In this document: piece by piece, positions 12,080 to 23,560 of the stretch
How the letters are laid out: every line of letters starts with the position of its first letter
Position numbering within the stretch: position 1 is the first letter of the stretch
NCBI GenBank assembly: GCA_963920765.1
Contig: OY987247.1
Coordinates: 13,240,471-13,304,470 of the forward strand
DNA: 64,000 bases
Direction: 5' to 3'
Source of the DNA: Ulota crispa
Lineage: Eukaryota > Streptophyta > Bryopsida > Orthotrichales > Orthotrichaceae
Made by a program: the position numbers and the translations under genes
Notes under the pieces: model-generated
The model's database searches: none
What the model was told of the DNA's origin: nothing
Seen by the model: the letters and a program-made list of their open reading frames with translations, nothing else

Positions 12080-13170
12080 CGCAAGTAAGGAAAAATTGAC
12101 TAGAAGTGGACTAAATGAACAATTTGTGCATATTCATAGTAAGTTTACTAATATAAGCTACTTTCATCCAATATCTAGCAAATCTAGTGTGTGCAAGAAG
12201 GAAGAGGCAAATTCATCCACTTTTCCACCCAAATTTCTTATTGTAATGATCGCTAGAGTCAGTTTGAGGTCAATTTTAGGCAAAAAATTGCCGAGAAAAA
12301 GAACCCTGCAATCACAAACAATATTTTTTTTGGGCAATTTGAGGCCCAAATACCTCAAAAAAAAAAGGCTAGCTTCAAGCCTGTAGAAAAAAAAGGGGGA
12401 TTTTTAAAAAAAAAATGCTAGATTGCAATAATAAAAATTGCATTGCAGCCTAGGCTTCCAAAAAATTCTTAACAATTTGAAAATTGATTCCATCATTTCA
12501 AAATTGTTTAAGGTATTGTCTAGTTTAATTCTATGCAATAACTAAGCAATGTCAATGATTGTTTGGATATTTTCAAAACAACACCAATGAACACTTTTTG
12601 CCTACAAAAAAAATCCCATGATGTTACAAAAATCCTAGGGGCCACCTTCAACTCCAACCAAAATAATAGGAATAGAGCCCGCAAGCTACAAACCATTTCC
12701 AAAGAATGCCGCATAGCCATTGGTTAGAAAACCAAAAAAAAACCTTGGTTTAGTGTTTTTTTAGGGCAATTTAAGGCCCAATTGCCTAAAAAAAGGTGAG
12801 CTTCAAGCCTATAGAAAAAAAAGGATTTTTTTTTCAAAAAATGCCAGATTGCAACAATGAAAATTGCATTGCAATTTAGGCTTCCATATAATTCTTGTCA
12901 AATTGAAAATTGATGCCATCACTTTAAAATTATTTGAGGTATTGTCTAATCCAATTCCATGCACTAATTAAGAAATACCAATGGTTACGAGGATATTTTC
13001 AAAAAAATGTCAATGAATTTTTTTACCTACAAATAATATCCCATGATGCACCAAAAATCCATGCCTAGGGCTACCTTCAACTCCAACCAAAAATAGGATG
13101 GGACCTGCAAGCTACAAACCATCTTCAAAGAATGCCACACAAGCATTGGTCAGAATACCAAAAAACAAAC
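12080..13170. repeat. Dispersed repeat block with tandem duplication
   Basis: 12,080-12,310 resembles 1,540-1,850. It is followed by two tandem copies of a roughly 410-bp unit (about 12,335-12,745 and 12,755-13,170), each running from 'gggcaatttaaggcccaa'-type sequence through 'gcattgcag'/'gcattgcaa', 'ttccatgcactaatta' and 'ccttcaactccaacca' to 'gccattggtcagaa'. A third copy at about 22,290-23,560 is split by an 849-bp TTAA insertion. Open frames within are chance. Confidence 0.75.
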
Positions 13171-14595
13171 CCTGCCCTGGTCGCAAACATGCAGCACTGC
13201 AGTAATACTAATTTAGTAACTCATCTCACCAGGTGATTGGCTCCGAGAGTATCTTACTTCAACGTTCACATGCTTTAATGAATCCCCGTAATAAATAAGC
13301 TTAACTCCCAGTCCCTCCGTACAAGATAGAGAAGAGAACTGCCCGGCTGCCCGCAACCCTGAAAATGGAGGTCGGACAGTCGGAACCGGTCGACCCGCCG
13401 AAACGCCGGGCCGAGAGGCGTGGAAGGGAAAAAAGACCAGGATCCTAGAAACCAAGGACCAACCAAAGGACCAACCAAAGGACCAAGGCCCAAGGGAGTC
13501 GGAGAAAGCTTTTCGGTAAGAAAAACCTGACTGGGAGAGGACGACAGGGAAGACGACGTTCACGCTCAGCGTTTCGTCGGAGGAGGCATCAGCACCAGAC
13601 CTGCAGACGTCGCCATCTTAGATTTCTTCCCGCATCTTTCGTGGCTATTGCCGTTGCGCGGTTCGCTCTTCGCGAGCAGTGCCTGACGAGCCGTCTCTCG
13701 CCGTTTTCCACGCCCGTTTTGGTCCAGTTCGGCCGCCGTTTCGTTCGTTAACTTAGAACCCTTGCCAGTCGGTGGTACTGTTTTGGCAGGAGTGATTGCG
13801 TTGGATTTTCCCTTCCATGTCCTGCAAAAGTATTCACCTTGAGGTACGTGCCACAGAATAACGTATGCCAGGATCTGAGCTAAGTCAATAGAGAGAGAGA
13901 GAGAGAGAGAGAGACCGCTTGTGAACGGGCGAGGTTTTGAGGTGTTTTAGATCTTACGAGTGTCAGAGCGCGCAAGTGGAGTGGTTGAAATGGATTCAAA
14001 TAAATGAAAAATGCGGAGTAGCGTGATGGTGTTCTTCACGTTTTTCAAAGTGAGCTAGGTTCCGAGGTTTTTTAAAGTAGAGTAGGAGGCCTGCGATAGT
14101 GCTTTTTGCAAGGGGATGCGTGCAATTTGGAGTTCTTGAGACTTGAGAGGATACGTGGATAGCGTTTTTTTTTGTGCAGTTATTATTTTGAAAATGGAAA
14201 TAGGAGTTTGTACTAGAGTTTCTGCAGGTATAGAGCGTTGATCTTGTTGTCCTCAACTCTTAAGTTAGTCTGCTTTTGCTCTTCTGCCTACCAGGCAACA
14301 GACGGCTCTGAAGAGATTTCGTTAAGGATTCAAGATTTGGAGCTCCATCTTGGCGCGCGTCCGCATTTTTTTCTGCCAGGCCATATAGTAGCCAGTATGA
14401 GTATTGGATTTTGCTGCACGATCTAGTTCAGCGATCCTCTGTGTTTTGAGGCGCCGGAGGTGAAGGCGCTCTTTAGTTTTTAGTTATGCAACCAATGGTG
14501 AAGAAGGCAGGGGGAGCCTGATCATTTGGATGTGCGGAAGCCGAGGGACTGTATGTCAGTGATTGATATCAAAGGGAACGAGGATCTTTGCCAAC
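13171..14595 (+). promoter_or_regulatory. Upstream region and 5' leader of the SYT-like gene
   Basis: From about 13,220 the base composition becomes markedly GC-richer, as expected for a promoter and 5' exon next to AT-rich repeats. There is a GA microsatellite at about 13,891-13,913, common in plant leaders. The start of transcription cannot be placed. Just before the coding ATG (14,596) are upstream ATGs: 14,530 (a 10-codon frame) and 14,553, whose frame overlaps the main start and runs to 14,711. These could reduce translation if they are in the mature leader. Confidence 0.55.
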
Positions 14596-17500
14596 ATGGT
14601 GCTTGCCGCGCTTGTTTTCGGGTTTCTGGTTGGTGTTGCACTTGTGGCTGGATTAAAATATGTGATGGACAAACGGAGCAAGAGGAGAATTCAAAAGGTG
14701 CCGAGGCTTAAGAATTCTCTCCCCGAAAAGAACTTGACTCGCTTTCGTGCTTCTCTTTGTTATTTCAGTTTGTGGTGTACTATGGAACATGGATATGTTT
14801 TTCATTGAGGACTAGTTGCTGTCTGTGTTGTCTTTTTCCGCCTGAAAATCGTCCATTACTCGTTCTCCGATGTAGCTGAATAGAACTTTATAATATAATT
14901 AACGAGTCGCATGCAGAAGTGGAATTTTTTTTTCTAGGAGCGAGACAATGTTTAGGCCTCGCATATTGTTCTTACATTTGGACATGACTCGTTCCCCTAT
15001 CTAGAGGGAGTTGTTGATATTTGTCCTTTGCCTGCATTTTATTTTGCCCTTTGTTTGGCAGTTTTTGAGGAAGTATGCTTTCTATCATAATTCACACGTA
15101 TCATGTTGGAGCTGAGTGTTGGGATGTACAGTATTGAGCTGTTTTGGTACAGTACGTTGCAGAAGGAGATTGTTCTGAGATGATTGTTGTGTGGTTTTGC
15201 CAATTATCAGGCTACTGGGATTGAGCTACTCAACCTTATAGATATTGTGGACCTCAAGAAGCTCTGTGGAAAAAGCTATCCAAGCCATATTTCGACCCTA
15301 AATTTCGAGAAGGTATGGGCACGCATTTTTTCCTTCTCTAGTATGAAGATACTGCGGTATAATATTTGGAATGGAGCCATTTTACCTTTTAGTAGATCTG
15401 CGTTTGTAGAGGTGTTCCGATGGACAGAGTCCTCTACATATTGATTCTTAATTGAAGGAATCCACTGAGCTAAAAGGCATTGATATTTACGTTTTGTTAG
15501 ACTGACAATGTATTTTTTTGGTGATATTAACAGGTGGGCTGGATAAACAAAATACTGGTCAAGTTTTGGCCATTTGTTGTAGAGGTATGCGCCTATCATT
15601 GGAACCACAATTATTGGTTTTTAGCACCCTTGCAACAAAGTTTGCATTACAAAGTATTTTATTCAACGTTTTCGGAAGAATTTAGTTGGAAAGATCTACT
15701 TAATACTGTATGTTTTTATATTATTGTGCGTGTGCAGGCTGCTGAAGAATTGATGAAGATGAAACTCGAACCATTGTTAAAGGCATACACTCCTCCTGGA
15801 ATATCGTACCTCACACTGGACAAGTTTCATCTTGGAAGAATTGCACCTCAGATTGATGGTAAGGTCTGACGTTTGTCCAGCTTTGTTATCTGCAGTCTTT
15901 GTTTTGACTAAGTCTTCGTGCTTTTCTTCTGGGTTGTTGTTGATAGGAGTTGTCTCTTCCCTTGTGCAGGAATAAGGATACAAAGGATGCACAAATCTCA
16001 AGTGCATATGGATATGGACTTCAAGTGGGGCGGAGACGGCGATATTGTACTCAACGTTGGTGTAGTGGGCACCAAATTGCCTGTTCAGGTGCTTGAAAAT
16101 TGATCATCAACCTGTATTTGTGCTAATCTAAATGTCGTTGCACCTCCTCTTGCTGCTGATTGGAAGAGCAGTGAAGGATTTTACAGCAAGGATTTATTTG
16201 AGAGTTGCCGTGCAGGGGTTACTGATCGCAGCATTATGCTTCAGCTTTAATGATGTAGTAAATCTGTGGTTGCACTTCGTGAATTTGATTACCTGCAAAG
16301 CTGGTTCGTTATGTAGTGTTAGAATACTTTTATTTACTTTCGTCCGTTGATCAAGGTCAAGGGCTAACGATTGCATAATTTGTCAATCAACAGTTAAAAA
16401 ACATGTCTTTCTTCGCCACCATCCGCGTGATCTGCCAACTCTCGGAAGAGATACCCTGTATCTCTGCCCTTGTTATTGCTCTTCTACCCCAGGTATACTT
16501 ATCTCTGACATCGCAAACTACGTGCTTGGAACTTTAACATTAGATGTTTTAACAGAATAAAACTTTATTGCAGTATAAGAGTTGGTTGTTACACTGCGAA
16601 CAAGAAAAGTAGAGGTTTAGTGTATGCATATTGTATCGCATCTTGTAACAGCTGATTGTGCTTCCTGTGTGCAGCCGAAATTTCATGTCGAATATACTTT
16701 AAAAGTAATCGGAGGTAGCGCTGGAGCCATTCCTGGCCTTGGTGACATGATTGAGGTTTTTATCCTAACCGAGGCCTTCATATCGGAGGTCATTGTATGT
16801 GTCTTGGCTGGACTCATAACACTTCTTGCTTTGAAGTGGATCTGGATGCACATCTGTGCTCTGACTACTCTTATCATTCCAAGTTGAATTTTGACCTGCA
16901 ATTTCATGTGAGGCGTTTCATTTTCCTTATTGAGTAGTTAAAGATAATTGCTTTAGACTTAACTATTATTTGGGTGTGTGTTTTCACTGTGAAGGATATG
17001 GTGACTAGCTGCCTTTCGGATCAATTGGAGTGGCCTCACAGAATTGTACATACTATTGGTAATACACCTGCAGATATCGCCAGGTGGGTCTTTCTTGGCT
17101 GTTAAGTCTATGTGAAGGCAGCTGATTCTCGCATCCACATTGTGTGTATGTGCAACTTAATGATTGCCCCTGATTGTTGCAATGTTCTATGCTAACCTGG
17201 ATCTGAAATTGAATAAAAAATGATACACGATGTCGTTGTGTCACTTGATGCTGTCTTTCATCCTAAGAGGAGACGCGTAAATCTTGCAGATCTTGGATTA
17301 CTTACTCATGGCCTTCCTAGGAAGTGAATTTGACATAATTGTGATTGGCTGCAGTGATTTGGGATTGAAGCTGCAGGGTAGGTTGAGGGTTACTGTAGTG
17401 AGGGCTACAGGACTAAAAAGCCAGGAGAAATTTGGCAAATCAGATCCCTATGTTCGATTGTTTGTACGAGTGCTCTTCAAGGAGAAAACCAAAACAATTA

Positions 17501-18620
17501 GTAGCAATCTAAATCCTGAATGGAAGGAACATAACGTCTTTGAGTTTGATGTGGAGGATACAGAAACACAGACTCTCATACTGCAGGTTTGTGTCTTGAA
17601 CATGTGTGTGTTCAGATCAGTTGACGTTTGCGTTTCTTACTTCCGAACAAAGTTCCTTGATTTCTGTAGCGTAGGTTTTTTCTTTAAGTCCCGTGTTGCT
17701 AGTTTCTAGTGTATTCTTCACTCGTGGAATTGATTGCAATGACGGAATCTTAAATCTTGACAGATCAAGGACCAGGATATTGGAACAGATAAGGAACTTG
17801 GTATAGCCGCAGTGCCACTGCATGACCTGAAAGCAGACACCGAAGTGGAGATTACTAAACAGGTGCTCAAACATTTGGATACCGTTAGATACAAGGACAA
17901 TGGTGACCGTGGTACCATCACAATCAAAGTAAGCACGCTACTATGTATTCTACTATATTTCAAATTTCCCTATGTTTTGGTTGTTTATCGATTTCATTAT
18001 TGCTTGACCGCTCTGTGACTTGCATGAGTGCAATTGAACGGATGATCACATCTTTACTTCTTCAGTTTGTGTAATCAGTATATATCCAGATACCGCTCCT
18101 TGTGTTCAATGGTTTTTGGTTATGTTGCCATATCAAACTAGTTGAATTCCAACTCCTGAAATGGCAATTCTAGAGATCTCTGTAGTACCATTCCCTGTTA
18201 GACATGTACTAATGAGTTTGCACTAATATTTGGACACTTGTATGCCTCCAGCTCCTTTACCACCCTTACACCAAGAAAGAACAGGAACTTGCCATGGCAG
18301 CCGAGAAGAAAATCCTTGAAGAGCGAGCAGCAAAGAACAAAGGTGGTGTTGTCGGAGGTGCAATGGATGTCGTGGGTGGAGGCGCCAAGTTGGTAGGCAC
18401 TGGAATCACGACTGCTGGTTCAGGAGGAGTGAAGCTTGTGGGCACTGGCGTGAATGCAGTAGGCTCGGGCGTAGGTATGGTGGGCTCCGGAGTGGTAAGA
18501 GCCACCAGGTTGGTGTCCAGCGGAGTAAAAAGGTTGTCAAGTAACAGCAAACTTTCGAATACGCCTTCAACTCCAATCAATGGAAGCCCCATGCACGAAG
18601 CGAATGGTACGCAGAAGTGA
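14596..18620 (+). CDS. NTMC2/synaptotagmin-like SMP-C2 membrane protein
   Basis: About 509 aa from 11 exons: 14596-14697, 15211-15312, 15534-15584, 15738-15858, 15970-16088, 16394-16492, 16675-16755, 16995-17083, 17355-17586, 17764-17928, 18252-18620; all introns GT-AG and phases join. An N-terminal membrane segment (about residues 2-24) is followed by basic KRSKRR. Next comes an SMP (lipid-transfer) domain with typical WINKILVKFWPFV, a LGRIAPQIDGI strand and IPGLGDMIE, then one C2 domain (RLRVTVVRATGL, GKSDPYVRL, LNPEWKE). The usual first C2 loop Asp is replaced by Glu (SQEKFGKSDPY), while loop 3 keeps KDQDIGTDKELG. The tail is a Gly/Val heptad-like repeat (xxxVGSG) instead of the second C2 found in SYT1/SYT5. 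This family tethers ER to plasma membrane and moves lipids. Subclass not settled. Start chosen as the ATG directly before the membrane segment. Confidence 0.88.
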
Positions 18621-19756
18621 AATTCGTATAAGCGGTTGCTGCTCAGGGATGTCAATGGCCTCTCAACCACTTGGAAATTTGCGAAGGCCCTAGAATTCTA
18701 CTAGTATCTGTAGCCAAGCCAGTTTGGAGCACAGCACTCAGCGTCATATCATGTGAGGCTCATGTATGACTGGTCAATCCGATGCCCTTGTCTTCTTTGT
18801 AGACCTGCATCCATCTTTAGCTTTGAACCTTCAGCTGCATTAGAGGCAATTCATCTAGACGGCAATTAGTATTGTGTGCTTTGTTGTTCAGAGTGCTCAC
18901 CTTTTATTGTTTTTGGGTTTGAGGCTGTGTATAGTACATCACAGTTTTAGAGGCATAAATATACTCGCTAAGAGAGTGGAAGGGTTGGAATCTGAACGTT
19001 CAAATATTGTGTGGGATACTAGTTAGTCTGCTGTGGTCGACTGAACTGTGATTAAGCTATTTCATACGTTCTGGCTTTGTCACGGGCTGTCCGCAGAAGC
19101 GATGTCCATACGCGTAGTATGTTGAGCAAGTTTAATCTGCCAAAGATCCCTGTCTGGGAATTACCTCACAACTTTCCTCCAAGGGTAGATTCACACCGAA
19201 GGGAGAAATTCGAAACTCGTGAGGTTTATGTTTCAAACTCTCGTTGAGTGTTTGGACTAGAGTCTAAGTTCAACTCTAATTTGATGTGGCATATGACATG
19301 GATGGTGGGTTATATCTTGTACTTTGAGGCTTATAATCTGCTCTCATGAGATTATAATCTTCGAAGTACTTAGTGAGGGACTTTAATCCCCATGGGGAGA
19401 GTGGGGTCTTTTGGTTCCATGGGCGCTTGGAGGATATCTTTCCCTCTTACGCGTGAATGCTGTGAATATGCTCTCAATTGTAGGGGGTATATATTTTGTC
19501 ACAGGGATTATATTTTAAACTCACTTGAACCAGCAAGATTCTATTTTATATCTCGTGTTTTGATTTACCCTTGGGTGAATGTACCTGAAGACAGAAAGTT
19601 TGCTATGAAAATACAATCTGGTTCAAGTTCAAATTGCTTGAAAACTATCACCAGTAATCAGACAACCGTATCAGTTGGGTGCTGTAGAGGTATTAGGCTT
19701 CTTATACATTTCTATGGATGCAGATATGGTTGAAAGATTGTTGAGAGTCTTACAAC
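18621..19756. other. 3' flank of the SYT-like gene, then spacer
   Basis: The first few hundred bases after the stop at 18,620 keep the GC content of the gene and are probably its 3' UTR; no polyadenylation site can be assigned with confidence. A 113-codon open frame at 19,392-19,733 (plus) does not resemble any family I know. Confidence 0.5.
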
Positions 19757-20275
19757 GATACTAGTATACAGGCACACGTTTTGCACTTGTTGGATATGTG
19801 TGGGTAATGCAACATTCAATTTTAAGAAAATCAATATCTCACAAATCAATTGGTCTATAATATGAGCTTGATGTGTTTTTACCAAAGATTAGAATCTCAC
19901 AATTGGTTCAAATTCTAACCTTGATGCATCGTCATTTTGATCCTTTTTTTGAAACCAAAAACAATGATTGTCTTCACCACAATGCTACTCTCTAATATTT
20001 TGCTGAGGATGCTTGAGGTTTTGTTGATTTTCTAGCACATGCTTGGATGGCATTTGGTGTTTTGTACTTTGGGTATCTTTTATTATTTCAATTTTCACCA
20101 AAGAGTTCTAGAAGATTTTGGAAAAGGACATAGCTAGAGCAAGGGTTGGAGTGTACTTAGTTGGTGTTTTATATCTAGGTCATCCTTTATTGCTTCAACT
20201 TATACCAAAAACTTCTAGAAGGTTTTAGAAAAGGGCATTAAGATGAAATCCTCCCACTTAGTAGTATAGATAGAT
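19757..20275. repeat. Dispersed repeat, second copy at 47,165-47,535
   Basis: Shared in the same order with 47,165-47,535: 'caggcacacg', 'gggtaatgcaacattcaa', 'atctcacaaatcaattg', 'atcctttattgcttcaact', 'agaaaagggcat' and 'aatcctcccact'. The second copy lies in an intron of the tRNA phosphotransferase gene. No coding potential; class unknown. Confidence 0.75.
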
Positions 20276-20653
20276 ATAGAAATTTGATTGTTTGCCTTTA
20301 AAGTGTATATATGTTAGGATTGGAGGATTGCATTTGGATTATGTATTGTACATGGATGTTGGCATTGTTCTTTTTCTTGTTAATATGATATAACAAGAGA
20401 GCCATGAGTGACATCTTATGGTCCTTCATTTGGTGGTAAAGAGAGATTTTAATGCAACATTCTATCTCAATAGGGGTCATATTTCATCTAAAACAATCTC
20501 AAGTTTATCCAATGTTATGATTAATGACATGTATACTCTATTTAAAATATATCAATTTCAATGTATAAAAACAATATTCTTTTCTTACAACATCTCAACA
20601 AAATATACAAAGGTCAAGTTACCAACTCAATATTAGTCATTTTGATGTTTAGT
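20276..20653. other. Intergenic, nothing identified
   Basis: Very AT-rich spacer leading up to a TTAA-flanked element. Confidence 0.5.
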
Positions 20654-21296
20654 TTAACCCCTAAATGCCTGAGGCCTTTTTTGGGCTTTTAGGAACTTGT
20701 TTCTAATTGAACAAAAAGACAACATTTTAATAAGCCACATCAAGTTGTTTTGAATTGTAACCGTACAAATTCAAACTAGATATGTTAGAGGTCACATAGG
20801 AAAAGAAAACACAACAATATCATTAATGGATTGAAAGATTATAATGTTTGATCGTGAGGGTGTTAAAACTACAAAAATGACTTGAAGCCTTTGAATCCTC
20901 TTTTCACATGTTGGATTTTAAAAAATGACCATCAAAAAAATATAAAGTTAAAGGAAATAACATACATAACCCCAATTACTTTATAGCTTTTCAAAATCTT
21001 CTCTACAATTTCTCCAAATGAATTTTTAGTGTAAAATTTTCTCCAAGATCTAGTGTATTTTAGGCTCATTTCCAAGAGCTCTCGACACTAGAGAAAGTCA
21101 AGACCCTTGCACAAAAGCTTGAATAAAAAAAGTCATAATTGATCATTTTCAAAATCAAATTGTTGATTCTAAAATTAGACTTCACAAAGAATAAATCCAA
21201 AATGTAAAATTCTAAAAATAGTAGCTTAGTTAGGTTTATTGAACTTCAAAGGACTGCAAACACCAAAATTTGGTGCCACAGGCATTTAGGGGTTAA
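20654..21296. mobile_element. 643-bp TTAA-flanked element, copy 2
   Basis: Inverted copy of the element at 10,441-11,082. The ends are TTAACCCCTAAATGCCTG (20,654) and GGCATTTAGGGGTTAA (21,296). The matching length and identical terminal motifs define element boundaries. No transposase; non-autonomous. Confidence 0.88.
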
Positions 21297-22289
21297 AGCT
21301 AATGATCATTTGTTTATTATCAAAATGTAAGTCTATATGCATATAAAAAATAATATTTTTTTCCATAATTTCAAAACATTTTAGTTGTTATGATGAAGAG
21401 TTTATGAAAAAATACAAATAACAAACATTACTCCTTGAGTGACTCCTATTATCATATGTTTATCCTAAATTTGTTGTCAATGGTATGGGAGGAATTTCTT
21501 TGTGAAGAAATTAATTACGGATCGTTAGTTTTTGTTTATGTTTGTACTTAGTTAATTTACATTTATGATGCAATAGTGAAGTAATATATTGAAATCTTTA
21601 AATGATGTATGTTATATTAGGTTGAGCATTACTGAGCTCTTAAGTACAAATCTTGTGATATGTTCATGTTCAAATTAGGAATAAACAATGTATGTATTGG
21701 AATAGAATATATAGTGTTCATGATGTAGGAGACTATAATTATTTATCTTTTCTTGATAAATAGCATACATCAAAACTTGAATCTCTTTTTGTTATGCCTT
21801 TTCTTAACAACTATCTCCACACAACAACTATTCACCAAATAACAAAAAAAACATGTTTGCAAATAATTACTCCCGCTATCCCTCTAAAAACATCCAAAAA
21901 GATTCCTTGCAAAGGATTAATTGTGTTTTTGGTCTTTGTGCTAATAACACGTGCATTCTAGAATCAATATACTATCTACCAAATGTATGCAAAATCTCCA
22001 ACTTTGATGTTGCCGTTTGGACACCCAAATTCCATGCAAAAAGTACCATATTTGTGCATGTTGCCACCTTTTCATTATTGAGGATTTTAAAGATTAGTAG
22101 AGCCATGGTACTTGGGCAAGGCCAAGCTTCCTAGGAGAGGAATTTTTTCTATTTGCTTAGCTTGCCCCCATAAGATCATTAAACATGACAAATGCTTTCT
22201 TGGCTTTTGAAATCAAAAAAGGAGCTTTTTAGTGGTACAAGAAATGTGTCTCATTTGAAACTTATTAGAGGGACAAAGGGAGCAGGGTT
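21297..22289. other. Intergenic, nothing identified
   Basis: AT-rich spacer. A 93-codon plus-strand open frame (21,853-22,134) is not recognisable and lacks supporting context. Confidence 0.5.
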
Positions 22290-23560
22290 ATTTTTTTACC
22301 CAATTTAAGGCCCAATTGCCTAAAAAAAGGTGAGCTTCAAGCCTATAGGAAAAAAAAAGGGACAAGAGATCAAAAAATGCCAAATTGCAATAATAAAAAT
22401 TGCATTGCAGCCTACGCTTCTGTGAAATTATTATCAAATTGAAAATTGCTACCATCATTTTAAAGTTGTTTGAGATATTGTTTCATCAAATTCCATGCAA
22501 TAGTTAAATAATGCCAATGATTATTTGGATATTTTCAGAAAAGACCAATAAATACTTTTTGCCTACAAAAAAAATTCCATGATGTTGCAAAAATGCATGC
22601 ATAGGGGCCACCTTTAACCCCTAAAGGACTTGATCCATTTTGAAATGGTCAAACTTTGTGTCTAAGCTCAATTGTGCCCTTTAAAGTGTGTTTAAACAAC
22701 AATTTTGTATTTTTTTTGCTTGAAGCTATGAATGATATAATATTGCAAGAAATTTCAATTTGTTTCATGAAAATTTGTAATTGTTATCATTTTTTTTCAA
22801 AAAATGAACATAAATAAATTAAAATAGCAAAAAAAATCCAAATTACTTGAATTTTTTTCAAGAGGTACAAGTAGCATTAAAAATAAGTGTGAATTTTTTT
22901 CAATTGGTCACTTTATTTTTTACAACCAAAACAGCCACAACAAAGAATCAAAAGTCAAATTAGACTATCAAACCAAATTTATCCTTATATTTAATCAATT
23001 TATAAAATTTTGATAATTTTTGCTAGAAGGCACATTCATATTCTAGCTACATTATTTTTTTCAATAAGCTTGATGGGAAATTTGAAATATTGTGTTTTTT
23101 TAAAGTAAATGTAGAAATAAAAGCATATCGATTAGAATGTATATTAAAAAAATCTATAATTTCTACTATAAATGAATGGTAGAATGAGAAATATAGTTTT
23201 GTAGTTTAAATTTTAATTGCATTTGAAGAGTAGAAAACATGAATGAAAAACACCCCATATTGTGTTATTTGGGTTTTGACAATTGGAGCTTTCAATGTTA
23301 GTAACTTTTTTGATTTTTGACATTTTTCAAAAACATTGTATAGAATAGAAAGGAAACTTGTCAAGCTTCATTTTGTTAATTTGAACCATGTACCGAAAGT
23401 TGATATTTTGAAAACTACAATCATGGTTGACCAAGGTGCATCCATTTTTTGAATGCACAGAATTAACTCCAATAAAAAGTACGAGTGGAGCCAACAAGCT
23501 ACAAACCATTTTCAAAGAATGCCACACAGCCATTGGTCAGAAAACCAAAAAAAAACCCTG
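22290..23560. repeat. Dispersed repeat (copy 3) split by an insertion
   Basis: The left part (22,290-22,617) and right part (23,463-23,560) together match the 410-bp unit repeated at 12,335-13,170: left blocks 'ggcccaattgcctaaaaaaa' and 'gcattgcagcct', right blocks 'caagctacaaaccattttc' and 'gccattggtcagaaaacc'. The interruption falls inside 'ccttTAActccaa'. Confidence 0.75.
22614..23466. mobile_element. TTAA-flanked insertion inside a dispersed repeat
   Basis: The host repeat runs up to 'gccacctTTAA' (22,614-22,617) and resumes at 'TTAActccaataaaaa' (23,463-23,466). Related uninterrupted copies at 12,650 and 13,080 read 'accttcaactccaa', so about 849 bp was inserted with duplication of TTAA. 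The left terminus CCCCTAAAGGACTTG matches the other TTAA elements; the right terminus is diverged and no clear terminal repeat remains. Interior is very AT-rich and non-coding. Confidence 0.78.

Noticed and set aside
12096..12386. 96-codon open frame, plus strand, with an overlapping minus-strand frame
   Set aside because: Falls in a dispersed repeat rich in homopolymers; related copies do not keep the frame.
13213..13563. 116-codon minus-strand open frame
   Set aside because: GC-rich promoter region of the SYT-like gene; the sequence is low complexity (a tandem 'ccaaccaaaggac') and no family is recognisable.
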